Below, one piece after another: positions 44,148-55,764 of a stretch of 64,000 bases of DNA. Made by a program: the position numbers and the translations under genes. The stretch comes from a virus. The notes under the pieces are model-generated. The model was not told where the DNA came from, did no database searches, and saw nothing but the letters and a program-made list of their open reading frames with translations. Location of the stretch: positions 23,005 to 87,004 of the IMG/VR virus record IMGVR_UViG_3300027782_000064, one strand, 5' to 3'. Numbering within the stretch: the stretch's first letter is position 1; the number at the start of each line of letters is the position of its first letter.

Positions 44148-46322
44148 ATGGCAGTTGCACCACTAATAAAACCAATACAGACTCAAAAAGGAATGTTTTA
44201 TACATTCCAGAGCTCTATTGAAGATTTAAGTTTAACCTTTAACAATAATACAAATAAGTTTAAATTTTCTAAATTTGCTCTGTTGCGTATTCCAGAAATT
44301 GGAATCCCAACCACTATGACAACTGATAATAAAACCCAGTTTTTTGCACAAGGTGAAACTCCAGTATTTTCAAATTTATCAAATAATGAAAATTTAAACT
44401 TAGCAAATAGTTTTCAAAACTATGCACTTAACCTTGAAAGTTTACTAATTTCACAAACTTCATATAAGAGAGAAAAGAAATTAAATGTATCTGAAAGAGT
44501 ATTTTGGAAATGGCTAAAAGAAACTGGCGCAATTCGTTGGAGAGATTCAAATACTACTGAAGTTATTACGCTATCAGTTGGTGAAAAACGGTTTAGTGAA
44601 GATTGGTATAATTCAACATCTGCTACCTATGACCGGGTTGTTAAGTATATTGGACAAATTGATGTAGTAAATTCAGTTCGTAGTAAAGATAATTCATATA
44701 GCGAATTATATATTCATGTACCAACAAACGTTGGTGCAACTCCAACCGTTCTATTTGAGTCAAAACCTGATGAGAATTACGGACCAGATATGATCATTGT
44801 AAATACACCAGGTGATCCATTAGATCTTGAATATCTTAATGGCAGGCACTATAATGATACTCATCCATTTACTGGAATGAGCTTACAGGCATTTTATGAC
44901 CTGGATGCAAATATTGTTGATCATTATATTTCTAATACCTTATCAACCCAACCGGCATCTACTGGATTTTGGTGGGGATCCCATTCTGTTCAAAATGCAT
45001 ATTATACAGACAAAGCCGAATATTTTGGAAAGCCATATGGAGGAGTATTAACTTCTGCTCCTAAAAGCCAACGAATTTTTAAAGACTATCCAGCGTCCTC
45101 TAGATCAGTTGAATATATCCGATCTACCCATGACGGTATGACCGTTGATTTTAATTTATCAAATTACTTATTATCTCAACAAAATACAAATATTAAATCA
45201 TTTGCTCAATTAAATGATAGTTATGCAAATAGTGATTTTGAATTTAATGCAATTCTTGTTTATTATGATGTATATGATCCATCGCCAAATGCAGTTGCTG
45301 GTACTGAACCGGTTACCGTAACTAATTTATATGGAGTTTATTTCTTAAATAAAGTAGTTCAAAACGGCAGTGAATACATCATACCGATGATAACCAAGAA
45401 TAAACCGGACACCATTAACAAAACAAACGGAAATGCTTTTGCCTTTAAAGTAAATTTAAAATTTGATACTTCAATTGAGGATGTTTCTGTTGAAAAGTCA
45501 GTTAATGATTATAGTACAGTTGCTCTAGAATTATTTTACGATGTATTAACTGAAATGCGATCATTACAAACTAAATTTAATGATAAATTGCTTGAACTTG
45601 AATCTTTAAAAACCGATGTTGATTTAGCAAAAGACGCACTACTAAATACTACTTCGTTAACCAGTATTTCTACTAGACTTAGTGATCTTGAAACTACAGT
45701 TGCTGCCTCAACTTCTGCTTTTGCTGAAGCTACTTCAATAATGATGTTAATCGACAGTGTAAATAGTAGAATTGATGAATTATTAAGCGGCACAGTTTCA
45801 TTACAGATAAAATATAATACTGATTCATTTAAGCCTGGATATGGTATGGTTCTAGATAAAACTATTCCTGGTCAAATTGTATTTGCGTCAGGCGTTCAAA
45901 ACTATTCAGTAATTAATGAAGTTGACTTTAGTTCTAATATCCAAGGAGAAAAATATGTAAAATTAGGAATTGGTGGAACCCAAATTCGTCACCTTAGATT
46001 AAACGGCTCAGGTAATCCAATCCCATTTACTCTTACTAGAGACTTAACTCTCTATATTGATGATTCAATCAATGCATGGCGTCTTGGCCAAACCTTAAGA
46101 ATTGTTTGTGATTCGCAAATCATTCCAAGCTCTTACACAATTACCGTAAAAACAGATTCACAAAATATAACAAATTCGCTCACGTCTTATAATACAATAA
46201 TTGCACAATTAACGGCAGCCGATTTTCCTACTACATATGGAAGAACTGGTACAACCATTATTGATATTATATGCACAAATGCTAAAACTTTAACGTTCAG
46301 CGTTGATAAAATAATAAGATAA
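44148..46322 (+). CDS. Hypothetical tail structural protein with coiled coil
   Basis: The 724-residue protein has a mixed N-terminal domain with Trp-rich segments (VFWKWLKETGAIRWRD, about 120-138) and a middle domain to about residue 440. A helical coiled-coil stretch follows (about 455-545: LRSLQTKFNDKLLELESLKTD, SISTRLSDLETTVA), then a beta-rich C-terminal domain. This architecture is common in trimeric phage tail or baseplate proteins. No enzyme motif. It lies 15 bases after the previous gene. Confidence 0.62.
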   Translation: MAVAPLIKPIQTQKGMFYTFQSSIEDLSLTFNNNTNKFKFSKFALLRIPEIGIPTTMTTDNKTQFFAQGETPVFSNLSNNENLNLANSFQNYALNLESLLISQTSYKREKKLNVSERVFWKWLKETGAIRWRDSNTTEVITLSVGEKRFSEDWYNSTSATYDRVVKYIGQIDVVNSVRSKDNSYSELYIHVPTNVGATPTVLFESKPDENYGPDMIIVNTPGDPLDLEYLNGRHYNDTHPFTGMSLQAFYDLDANIVDHYISNTLSTQPASTGFWWGSHSVQNAYYTDKAEYFGKPYGGVLTSAPKSQRIFKDYPASSRSVEYIRSTHDGMTVDFNLSNYLLSQQNTNIKSFAQLNDSYANSDFEFNAILVYYDVYDPSPNAVAGTEPVTVTNLYGVYFLNKVVQNGSEYIIPMITKNKPDTINKTNGNAFAFKVNLKFDTSIEDVSVEKSVNDYSTVALELFYDVLTEMRSLQTKFNDKLLELESLKTDVDLAKDALLNTTSLTSISTRLSDLETTVAASTSAFAEATSIMMLIDSVNSRIDELLSGTVSLQIKYNTDSFKPGYGMVLDKTIPGQIVFASGVQNYSVINEVDFSSNIQGEKYVKLGIGGTQIRHLRLNGSGNPIPFTLTRDLTLYIDDSINAWRLGQTLRIVCDSQIIPSSYTITVKTDSQNITNSLTSYNTIIAQLTAADFPTTYGRTGTTIIDIICTNAKTLTFSVDKIIR

Positions 46323-46326
46323 CTAA

Positions 46327-49300
46327 ATGGCAGCAGACAAATCATCATTAAGCGATTACTTAGCTGAGCTCGGTGTCGATATTAATAATCTTCAAGAATT
46401 TTTACTTAAACTTTCTTTAATATTATCAACCAAATCAGACTCGGTAGAAATTAACCAAACCTTACAAAATGGAACAAAGGCAAAGTATTTAGTACCATCA
46501 TTTGGTTACTTAAGCGGCCGTGTTAATAACATAGAGCAAAAATTTAACAATCTATTAAGCGGCAATGCCAATCAATTTGGTGTTAAAGATGCAGCAGGTA
46601 ATTTAAAAACATTTGAATTAAAAGACATATCAGCCGTTATTTCTGATTTAGAAAAGGTTAGTAATTCTGGAGTTACTTTACCTGCAAACTTTAATTATAA
46701 AACAAACTGGTTTTTTGAATCATTTTTAAATCCACTACTTTATATTAACGTAGATACCTCTACTATTACTACCGATACTGATATTAATAAATTTGAGGTT
46801 AAACGGTTAATTATTACAAGTAATACTCAAGCTCAATTAGATTATTTTGATGCAACCTATAAAGGTAAAAATGATTTAGTATACGCAGATGTAATTAAAG
46901 ATCTAGGCACTCGAATAATTAACTATTTTGAAGATGAATCTGAGGTTGAATTACCTCCAGCTAAAAATACAGTTAGAGGAACATTTGATATATTAACTAT
47001 TTTAGAAGATTCTTCAACTGAGCTAATTGGTGGTCAAACCTTAAGTAATGCAACTCGTAGATATAGATTAAATACTCTAAGATACTCAACAATTTCAGGA
47101 TCAACTACTGTGGACAAATTGTTGGCTGAAGGAGACATCCTGCTTGCATCAGATAATTCAGAATTTAAAGTTAAAACAATTGATCCCAATTCAAAAACCG
47201 TAATTTTATCATTAATTTTTGGAACAGCAGGTTTAAAGAAAGGAGCTGGTGCTCTAAGAATAAAACCTCAATTAACTAAAGAATCAATTATTCAAGTAAA
47301 TTTAGGATATAATGAAAGAAATCTTATTTTCTTACGTCCAATTAGTAATAGACTTTCATTAACAACCGACCAATATTCTAAAGGTTTTGGCCTATTTACT
47401 AATGAATTAACTATTACTATGAATAATGGTAATAAATTATCATTAACTGATTTTTATACAACATATGTTTCAGATTTTGGAATGCTTTTTTTAAGTTATG
47501 CAAAAGAAAAGAAACTACCGGCTTCACTTGGAGAAATACCAAATAGGGTAACATTATCGTCTGATAATTTTAAAGTTATTCAAACTGACCAACATATTCA
47601 AGATTCTGATAATACCCTGGCGATTAGACAAAAAATTGCAGCAAAGGAACAGGCTGTTGCCCAAATTAGAGAAATTGATACTCAAATTTCAGCAGCAAGA
47701 GCTAACTTAAATACTAATTCTTCCTTAAATGAAGCACAGAAATTAAAGTTACAAAAAGATTTATCAACATTTGCTGATACCCGTGCAACACTAACAAATA
47801 CTCAACAAAGTTTAATTAGCGATATTACTTCATCAATTAAATCAACTTCAAGTTTTATAACTAATTCAAACTATAGTGTTAGAGGTTTTTGGGCAATACC
47901 CGCTCCACTTACTAGTGCTTATGGAATTCAACAAGTTGCTCAATTTAAAATTGCATATCGTGCACTAAGTAAAACCGGTATTTCAAAAACTGCTGATCAA
48001 TTAGAATTTTCAGATACCGTTGGTAATATGATAACTGGAGCATTTTCTCCATGGACCGAATTTTTATCAAAAGCTAGAGTTAAGACCTTAAATACCCTAA
48101 CTGGATTTTATGAATGGTCAGATGAAAATATTTCTGATCCAAATGTAGTTAACTCAAATCAATTAGATATCCCAATTAAAAAAGGCGAAGTTATTGAAAT
48201 CAGAATAAAAAGTTTATCTGAAGCTGGTTGGCCAGATTCTCCAGTTGAGTCAGCCTGGTCTGAATCAATTTTAGTAGAATTTCCAGCCGCTATTGAAACA
48301 GCTGAGGACGCAACTATTGTTTCTCAACAAGCATTTGCCGATGAAACTCGAATAAATTTTCAATCTGAATTAAATGCAAAAGGTTTAGACATTCACTTAA
48401 GCTCTTCATTTACTACTCGTGATAAGTATTTTGCTCATAAATCTGATGATATTGCTAGTGGCTTTTTTTCTAGTGATGGCAGTGTAGTTGATCTTTATAC
48501 AAAAGTTAAAAGTATTTCAGATTCAATTAGTGCAGTACAAACTGCGTTATCTACTGGAGCCGGTTTACTAACCGTATCAATTATTGATCAACTTGGAAAT
48601 TCGCAAACTATTACAAATGGCCAATCTTTAGAATTATTTGCTGGCTATTATAAAGACTTAATTAAAGATACTAGTGTTGTACCAGTATTATATAATCACG
48701 GTAAAATACTAGCCACTCAATATTTAATCCAATTAAAAAATAAATCACAAACTGCACTACAATTAATTTCTACCCTAAATGGCGGATTAGCTGAAATTGC
48801 ACCAATTACCAATTCGTATACTAATCCAACGGTTAATTACCATGCTAATTTAAGATATGACCGATCTCCATTAGTTATTAATAATGCAGTTAGCTCAAGT
48901 ATTGGTGGATTTGTACAAAAAGATGGTTATCAATCATCTCAAGTTAAAAGTCAATATATTTACTCAAGATATAAAAGTGTAACTTTAGCAGATACTTTGT
49001 ATGCTGGAGATAATCAAAATGGAGATGGTGATTCATCTGGTACTGTATATTCAGCATCAACTACTAACTATACATATGCCGGTATAACCATTGGTTCTAC
49101 CAAAGTTCCATATTCATCTGGTCATTATTTACCATTTAATCCAACTACCGCAACTCCATTATACTCAGTTGCCGCAGTTACAAATACAAATATTTGGAAT
49201 GGTGTAGTTACATCAAATGTTCCACAAGGCGGAGGTCAAGTTAGCGAATTCTGTATTCATAAGTCCCATCCTAGTATTATTGCAGGTGGGTCAGCTAATA

Positions 49301-49935
49301 TTACTTGGAATAACTCAACATATAATGTTGCTAGACCAGCGTATTCAATTGGAGAAACAATCCAAAGATATTTACCATTTAGCCATGCAATTCATTTTGA
49401 AACAACTGAAGCTGAATCTCAAAATATATTTAGTGCTAACTATTATCAACAGGCAATTTATGTAAAACCGGCTTCGGTAACATTAGGAACTACTGCCGTT
49501 AATATGAGAGAAAATCAATATCCTATTAAAATGGGATTTGTAAACAGCGATGAATTTTTAGTTGGAAAATACACATGTGGAGCATACTTATATATTGCAC
49601 CACAGTCTCATACAACTATTTCAGTAGATGGACTTAGCCCAGCAGGTTCTCAAAAAATGTTAGAATTTGGTGATGATGCAGCTATTAACATTCCATTAAT
49701 TTTTCAATTTAGAGCATCTGATAAATTAGGATTTGTTGGAGGGTGGAGATCAGCAGTTCCAGCTGGATTAAAAAATGTACGATATGCTAAAAAAATAGGT
49801 ATTGATATTTACTCATTAAATTCAGTATTTTCATTTGATATTTTAGTTAGAACCCAATACGAAAAAGAAACAGCTGTTGTTACACCAGTTAGTGGTCTAT
49901 CAGTTTCATCAATTGGTACAATTGCTTCTGCTTAA
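46327..49935 (+). CDS. Large tail structural protein with Fn3-like domain and coiled coil
   Basis: The 1202-residue product has a helical N-terminus and a long mixed region. A coiled coil follows (about 435-505: KEQAVAQIREIDTQISAARANL). Next is an Fn3-like domain (about 540-660) ending in KKGEVIEIRIKSLSEAGWP and SAWSESILVEFP, typical of phage tail-tip proteins. The C-terminal 500 residues are beta-rich and Ser/Tyr/Asn-rich. The start follows the previous stop by four bases. A tail tip or baseplate hub role is inferred. Confidence 0.65.
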   Translation: MAADKSSLSDYLAELGVDINNLQEFLLKLSLILSTKSDSVEINQTLQNGTKAKYLVPSFGYLSGRVNNIEQKFNNLLSGNANQFGVKDAAGNLKTFELKDISAVISDLEKVSNSGVTLPANFNYKTNWFFESFLNPLLYINVDTSTITTDTDINKFEVKRLIITSNTQAQLDYFDATYKGKNDLVYADVIKDLGTRIINYFEDESEVELPPAKNTVRGTFDILTILEDSSTELIGGQTLSNATRRYRLNTLRYSTISGSTTVDKLLAEGDILLASDNSEFKVKTIDPNSKTVILSLIFGTAGLKKGAGALRIKPQLTKESIIQVNLGYNERNLIFLRPISNRLSLTTDQYSKGFGLFTNELTITMNNGNKLSLTDFYTTYVSDFGMLFLSYAKEKKLPASLGEIPNRVTLSSDNFKVIQTDQHIQDSDNTLAIRQKIAAKEQAVAQIREIDTQISAARANLNTNSSLNEAQKLKLQKDLSTFADTRATLTNTQQSLISDITSSIKSTSSFITNSNYSVRGFWAIPAPLTSAYGIQQVAQFKIAYRALSKTGISKTADQLEFSDTVGNMITGAFSPWTEFLSKARVKTLNTLTGFYEWSDENISDPNVVNSNQLDIPIKKGEVIEIRIKSLSEAGWPDSPVESAWSESILVEFPAAIETAEDATIVSQQAFADETRINFQSELNAKGLDIHLSSSFTTRDKYFAHKSDDIASGFFSSDGSVVDLYTKVKSISDSISAVQTALSTGAGLLTVSIIDQLGNSQTITNGQSLELFAGYYKDLIKDTSVVPVLYNHGKILATQYLIQLKNKSQTALQLISTLNGGLAEIAPITNSYTNPTVNYHANLRYDRSPLVINNAVSSSIGGFVQKDGYQSSQVKSQYIYSRYKSVTLADTLYAGDNQNGDGDSSGTVYSASTTNYTYAGITIGSTKVPYSSGHYLPFNPTTATPLYSVAAVTNTNIWNGVVTSNVPQGGGQVSEFCIHKSHPSIIAGGSANITWNNSTYNVARPAYSIGETIQRYLPFSHAIHFETTEAESQNIFSANYYQQAIYVKPASVTLGTTAVNMRENQYPIKMGFVNSDEFLVGKYTCGAYLYIAPQSHTTISVDGLSPAGSQKMLEFGDDAAINIPLIFQFRASDKLGFVGGWRSAVPAGLKNVRYAKKIGIDIYSLNSVFSFDILVRTQYEKETAVVTPVSGLSVSSIGTIASA

Positions 49936-49950
49936 AATAAAAACTAAATA

Positions 49951-52900
49951 GTGATAAATCAAAATTTAACATATGCCCAGATTGCTGAACGAAATGTTAG
50001 TTTTCAATTACTTAGGACTAATCCAAAATTAACAACTAATATAAAATTAACAGTTGATTCAGGTGGTGGTTTATGGCTTAATTCAATTAATGCAAATTCT
50101 CAATTATCTAGTCAAAAATATAAAAGATTTGCAATTTCTGAAACATCTAACCATGAAATTAATTTATACCGATTTTATGATAATGGAAGAACGCCAACTG
50201 CAATTTCATATCAATTAGGCTCAACTATTGGATTAACTGCAGTAGCTAAAGATTTAAAAGATCAATATGATTTTGATCTATATACAAGTGGAGCTAAATA
50301 TTTAACGGATAAACAATACCCTGAGAAGTTTACCTATTTTGCACCAATTTATTTAGATAAAGTACTCCCTAAGAAATTTGTAATTTTTAAAATACCCGGA
50401 GCTTCTAATTATACAGCAGGTGCCGGCCGTGAATTGCAAAGAAATTTGCAACTAACAACTCAAAAATTTGCAACTGATTTATTTACAAATGCTGAAATTG
50501 TAAAAGTATTTGATTTGAGCGAATCTTCTAAACTTGGAAAATACATACACAATATTTCAAAAAACCCAATGTTTACTCAAAATCCACTTTATGTTAATTA
50601 TAAAGATGGAGGATATTCGATTTATCGAGGAGCTTCAATTTCTTCAGGCACGTATGTTGAACTTCCTGAATTAATTAGTAGTGTGTTAAGTAGGTCATTA
50701 CCTTTATTAAAAGTTGAACAATTTGTAACATTAGGATTTGAAAGAAATAATATTGTGCATCCAAAGATTTTAAATTTGGAATTTTTATTTGATGATACTA
50801 CTGCAAATCCATATGAATTTAATAGATATTTTGGAGTTTATTGTAATGATATTGATCTTGAAACTTTTGAATTTGACCTATCGACCATGTACGAATTAAG
50901 TTTATCTGAAAATACTGCAGATAATGATCAAACTTTTTCAACCAATTTTATACAATCTGATGACATTTCATTTACTCTAACTAATTCAACTGGTGTTAAA
51001 TTACGTGGCCATGGATTATCGCAAAATCTATCTGACATTTATCTTAATCGTACAAGTACAGATACTCTATTTTTTCCATATTTAAAAACTAAAAATGACC
51101 AACTTCATTTAATTAAACCTTTATCTTGGAATCAATCAGATACAATTGTTGATTTTCAATTAGACGATAATGAATTTAACTTAGGATCAGCATTTGGCCC
51201 AACTGACTTAATTACTCAAGAAACTGCCGATTTATCAAAATTAGATACTAAATCTACTGTTCTTATAGAAGTTTCAAATACTCCACAGCACCTAGATAAA
51301 CTAAGAATTTATCATCCAAGCGGATCAGTATTTAGTATAGCTGATGAAGGCGGAAAATATGATGAACTTGTTTTTGTATCTAGCTATTTTATAGATAATG
51401 AAAGCTATTCATTATCCTATTTACCAACTGGTGAATCTTTAATATATGTTAATGCCGATAAAGATTTAGAACAAATTGCTCAAGCAATTACCGATATTGC
51501 AAGTGAACTTAAGGATTCATCAATTACTGGAATACGCATGAATACTCATGCTTTTATTCAAACTCAGAGTTATGGAAATACCTTTGGCGCATTAAAAGTT
51601 AGGTCGCTAGAGGCAGTCTCAACTCTTCCTAAATTTAAAGTAAACAATACGGTTACAAATGATTTAGTTTTTGCAAACGGTGGATTTCTAAATAGACCTC
51701 ACCCAATTATTGCATTAGGTAATGCTGCTAAGTTTGATGGACAATTAGACAATATTGTGGTAAAGACAAATCAAAATTGGTCAAAAATTAGCAGAATTTG
51801 TAACTTAACCGATTCAATTAAACCTGGACTTTCATTAACTGACCAAGCACAAGCAATTACCGATTTTAAAACAAAAGCATCAATTGAATTAGTTGATAAT
51901 GAGACAGTTCAAATTAATTATGGCAAAATTGAAATAAGAAAAAATTTCAAACCAGCAATTGGCGTACTGTCGCTATTTGAAACAATGGATTTTAATTTTT
52001 CAACTTATACTAGCGACTATTCTAGAAATTTATTATTGGATCTTTATAAAGATTTCTATATTCCAGAAAATATATTGTTATTGGATTTTACTAAATATAC
52101 CTATCAATTAATTGGAGATGGTACTATTAGTATAAATGGAATAAACTATTCTGACCCAAATACTTTAATTTGGCAAAATACTTCAACTTTATCTAAATAT
52201 AATGTTAGGTCAAATGGGCCTAGCGGAAAACCTATTTTGATATATGGTTTAAAATTACCAGCAACAACAGTTGATCCAAACAGTTTAACTTACTTAAATA
52301 GACTAGATATTCCGTCTTTTGATAACTCTGATCCTGCAAGTAATTTTATTGGCGCATTTTCAATAAAGGCTGATCACGTACCAATTGACCCAACTTCACC
52401 AACTTATAAATATAGAGATAAATTTGTACAAAGTAATTTGTCCAGCGAATATCATGCATATTTAGAAAATTATACAAAGGATTTTGCAATAGACGGTAGA
52501 GTAATTCCATATATTACCAAATGGGGAATTACTGACTCAACCGATGCTAGAGATAATCCATATAGACTAAATTCCGATATTGTTTTTGGAAAAGATAATT
52601 TCGGTCCTTCTCATAGAGAAACTTCTACTTCTCCTGAAAAATTAACGCATGAATGGTTTTATATTGAGTCTAATTTTGGATATACCAAAGATACTACATT
52701 AGCTCGAAGTAATTTTTATTATTTTGATCAGCCTATGTTAATTAATCAATTAACCAGTTCTGCTAATTATTTTGATGAATATTTTACCTATATCCCAACA
52801 GTAGATGGAGTTCAAGTAGGTAGACCTCAGTACCGATATTCGTTATTATCTAAAAATCAATTTACTAAACAGTATGAAACTGTATTTAAAGGTTCTCTAT

Positions 52901-55764
52901 TTAGATTTTATGAATTAACTACAAGCCAAACACCAGTTTCAAATTCAACTAGATTTGAAGATTACAAATTTACTGCACTATTAAAACCAATTAAAGAAGA
53001 TCCAAATACAGTTAAGCAACCGGTTAAATATCGAGTAATTGAAAATACAAATTCAAAATCAATTACCCTATTGATTGAACTTGCTCTTGGATATAAAGCC
53101 CAATTAGATAATTCTATCTTTTTAACAAATTGGAATACTAATCTTGAAATAGGAATTGATCCTGATTTAAGTATAATTAGTCAAGCTAGTTTATTTAATG
53201 GAACTTTTAAATCGCAGCCAATTTCATATCAAATTGATCATAGTGAGATATATGGGTATCCAGCACCAATTTCATTAATTGACTATCAAAATCAAATCTC
53301 CGGAGTATCAATAATTCCAGGATTAGAGTTAGGCCAAGTAGCTCATATTAAATACGGTATTTTATCTACAATTATTGCAACTCCTGGATCAGATGTGTAT
53401 AATGCAATTCAGCTTGATAAAATAGCAACCGGCGATAAATTAGGTACCCGAGTATATGCAAATGTGCAAAAGAGTGTAACTATACTCTTATCATCTGGCA
53501 CATATCAAGCTGCAACAATTACTGCCTATTTTGAAGATACTTGGCAAAATGCTGATCCTGGTGCTGGAGGAATAACCCTTGGTCAAATTCATGAGCTTAC
53601 TAATTATGGTATTCCAGGTCCAGCTCAAATTAATCTAAATACAACCAATATACTAGTTCATAATACCTCATACGCGGATACATCAAACCGCTATTTTAAT
53701 GATAGCTCAAACATTGATCAATCTCCTAAACTTGATATTTTATTTAATACAGCGGCTCAAACACCTAGATTTAGCCTATCTTCATTAGCTGGTGGAAACT
53801 ATACTGAAATTATCTTTGATAAAGTTTCAACAAATATCTATACTTCTGGAGTTTATGATATTAATATAAGTTATGTTTCTGGAGATTTGGGTTCACCTTA
53901 TAGTATGCCAAATGTTGAGCCTTTACTATTTAAAACTCAATGGTTTATTCCTGAATATACTAATTCAAATATTCCTGCTGTATATAGTTTTACAGTTGAG
54001 AATTCAACTGCCTATTTTGATTCAATGTTTGGAGATTACCGAATAGAATTTGACCAAAATGAAGTTTCAAATTTAACTCACTCATTCCTATATTATGCAA
54101 AAAGTAAAAAATATAATAATCGGTCAGATGCATATTCTACAATTAAACTATCTAGAGGAATTGACTTATCTTCAAGTGGAATTCATTTAGACTCATCATT
54201 ATTTCCAGATTATGCACAAACTGAAAAATTAACAGGTCTTGAAAATTATGATGTATCCGCTGACTCTGAAATTAATCAATTTAGTACAAATTTTGCACCT
54301 CTTTATATTATTAGACCTGGAGAAAAAAGTATCCTTGTTCAAAAAGATCCTAACCCATCTTTCAATCTATTTGACTTACTCGATCCGACTGTAACAAAAG
54401 ATGGAGTAGATGGAGCATTTCAAAATATTGTTAATTTTACTCCAAGTCTAAATCCAGTAACACTAATCCGCCCAATTCCAAATAGTGTAGGCGATACTCC
54501 TAATTTTTCATATACTGAGTATGGCCTTCCAACTGGAGTTACCTTTAATTGGATAAATGAGGCAAACCATTTTCAAATATTTGGAGGTAATAACTATTTT
54601 CAAAAAGTATTTGAAAACTTATCATTTGCAAAATTATTTCAATTACTTGATAAAAACCAAACTGTAATAAGTTGGGAATCATATACTAATGGTATTCTAA
54701 GTAATTATAAAACTTTATCAATTGAAATAGTTGATGCCGATACCGTAAGTAAATCAACAATTATTAGTATTACACCAGATCAAGTAACTGAAGGTAGTCT
54801 TAACACTGTTGCTGGCTATGACTTAGCTGAAGTTCCATCTAAGTCATATGAAGTTAACCGATATTCCGCTGAATATGAAATAATTACAAAACCAATTGCT
54901 GGGTTTAAATATAATTTTTCAATAAATGCAAATAGCTTACCTGGAGCAAATATTTGCCTTAATCCAGAAGTTGATAATTTCTTTATTATTCCAGATTTTG
55001 AATATGTTAAATATTCAAGCCAAACTATTTTAGCTCTTGAAAATAGTAAAAATTACTCAGCTGTATACTCATTAATTAATGAGACGCCAATCAGTCGTAC
55101 TAATTTTAATAGCCTATCCTCAAGTTGGGATTATAACTATCATTTTGAATCACTAAATAAAAGTGAGTCAATTGGAGTTGCTGGTAGTAAGCGAGTGGTT
55201 GAAGATTATTCATTTATTTCAAAACTATTAAATCTGCCAAATGAATTTATAATTGAAGATTTTACATCCATTGAACTTACTCAATCATTATTTAATGCAT
55301 CTCAAGCAACTGAAGCGGATATTGTATATGCAAATTATCGAGAACAGGTTAAATTTAAAATTAATAAGTCTGCGTTAATTACAAAACACTTATCAAATAA
55401 TGGACTAAGGTCAGAATTCCAAAAGTTTTTTAAATATGATGACGGCTCCCAAATTACATCAGACTCTGACTTTTTAGGAGAATTAACATTTGAAGAGTTT
55501 CTTTCTCAATATTGCCTACTTAACCTAATTAAATTATATCGAGTAGAGTCATTTGAATTTTATGAATTGGATGATAGAACCATTCAGGGTAACTTAGTTG
55601 AATTTAATCAGGTCAGTTATAATTCTCTTAATAACTTAGGTTATGACCTAATCAAAAATATCCGAATAAATAATACCAAATCAAGCATAGTAGAGGGTTC
55701 TATCCTATTAAAACCCAATACTGGAGTTAAATTGGTTCCAAAAATAAAAATTAAATTCATTTAA
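49951..55764 (+). CDS. Giant virion structural protein (1937 residues)
   Basis: This is the largest gene here. The start codon is GTG, 15 bases after the previous stop, with no clear late box. The product is uniformly rich in Asn, Tyr, Ser, Thr and Asp and has a beta-strand pattern with few Cys; it has no membrane segment or catalytic signature that I can see. It is co-directional and packed with tail genes; its stop overlaps the start of the collagen-like fibre by one base. It could be a baseplate or long-fibre component. Confidence 0.62.
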   Translation: MINQNLTYAQIAERNVSFQLLRTNPKLTTNIKLTVDSGGGLWLNSINANSQLSSQKYKRFAISETSNHEINLYRFYDNGRTPTAISYQLGSTIGLTAVAKDLKDQYDFDLYTSGAKYLTDKQYPEKFTYFAPIYLDKVLPKKFVIFKIPGASNYTAGAGRELQRNLQLTTQKFATDLFTNAEIVKVFDLSESSKLGKYIHNISKNPMFTQNPLYVNYKDGGYSIYRGASISSGTYVELPELISSVLSRSLPLLKVEQFVTLGFERNNIVHPKILNLEFLFDDTTANPYEFNRYFGVYCNDIDLETFEFDLSTMYELSLSENTADNDQTFSTNFIQSDDISFTLTNSTGVKLRGHGLSQNLSDIYLNRTSTDTLFFPYLKTKNDQLHLIKPLSWNQSDTIVDFQLDDNEFNLGSAFGPTDLITQETADLSKLDTKSTVLIEVSNTPQHLDKLRIYHPSGSVFSIADEGGKYDELVFVSSYFIDNESYSLSYLPTGESLIYVNADKDLEQIAQAITDIASELKDSSITGIRMNTHAFIQTQSYGNTFGALKVRSLEAVSTLPKFKVNNTVTNDLVFANGGFLNRPHPIIALGNAAKFDGQLDNIVVKTNQNWSKISRICNLTDSIKPGLSLTDQAQAITDFKTKASIELVDNETVQINYGKIEIRKNFKPAIGVLSLFETMDFNFSTYTSDYSRNLLLDLYKDFYIPENILLLDFTKYTYQLIGDGTISINGINYSDPNTLIWQNTSTLSKYNVRSNGPSGKPILIYGLKLPATTVDPNSLTYLNRLDIPSFDNSDPASNFIGAFSIKADHVPIDPTSPTYKYRDKFVQSNLSSEYHAYLENYTKDFAIDGRVIPYITKWGITDSTDARDNPYRLNSDIVFGKDNFGPSHRETSTSPEKLTHEWFYIESNFGYTKDTTLARSNFYYFDQPMLINQLTSSANYFDEYFTYIPTVDGVQVGRPQYRYSLLSKNQFTKQYETVFKGSLFRFYELTTSQTPVSNSTRFEDYKFTALLKPIKEDPNTVKQPVKYRVIENTNSKSITLLIELALGYKAQLDNSIFLTNWNTNLEIGIDPDLSIISQASLFNGTFKSQPISYQIDHSEIYGYPAPISLIDYQNQISGVSIIPGLELGQVAHIKYGILSTIIATPGSDVYNAIQLDKIATGDKLGTRVYANVQKSVTILLSSGTYQAATITAYFEDTWQNADPGAGGITLGQIHELTNYGIPGPAQINLNTTNILVHNTSYADTSNRYFNDSSNIDQSPKLDILFNTAAQTPRFSLSSLAGGNYTEIIFDKVSTNIYTSGVYDINISYVSGDLGSPYSMPNVEPLLFKTQWFIPEYTNSNIPAVYSFTVENSTAYFDSMFGDYRIEFDQNEVSNLTHSFLYYAKSKKYNNRSDAYSTIKLSRGIDLSSSGIHLDSSLFPDYAQTEKLTGLENYDVSADSEINQFSTNFAPLYIIRPGEKSILVQKDPNPSFNLFDLLDPTVTKDGVDGAFQNIVNFTPSLNPVTLIRPIPNSVGDTPNFSYTEYGLPTGVTFNWINEANHFQIFGGNNYFQKVFENLSFAKLFQLLDKNQTVISWESYTNGILSNYKTLSIEIVDADTVSKSTIISITPDQVTEGSLNTVAGYDLAEVPSKSYEVNRYSAEYEIITKPIAGFKYNFSINANSLPGANICLNPEVDNFFIIPDFEYVKYSSQTILALENSKNYSAVYSLINETPISRTNFNSLSSSWDYNYHFESLNKSESIGVAGSKRVVEDYSFISKLLNLPNEFIIEDFTSIELTQSLFNASQATEADIVYANYREQVKFKINKSALITKHLSNNGLRSEFQKFFKYDDGSQITSDSDFLGELTFEEFLSQYCLLNLIKLYRVESFEFYELDDRTIQGNLVEFNQVSYNSLNNLGYDLIKNIRINNTKSSIVEGSILLKPNTGVKLVPKIKIKFI

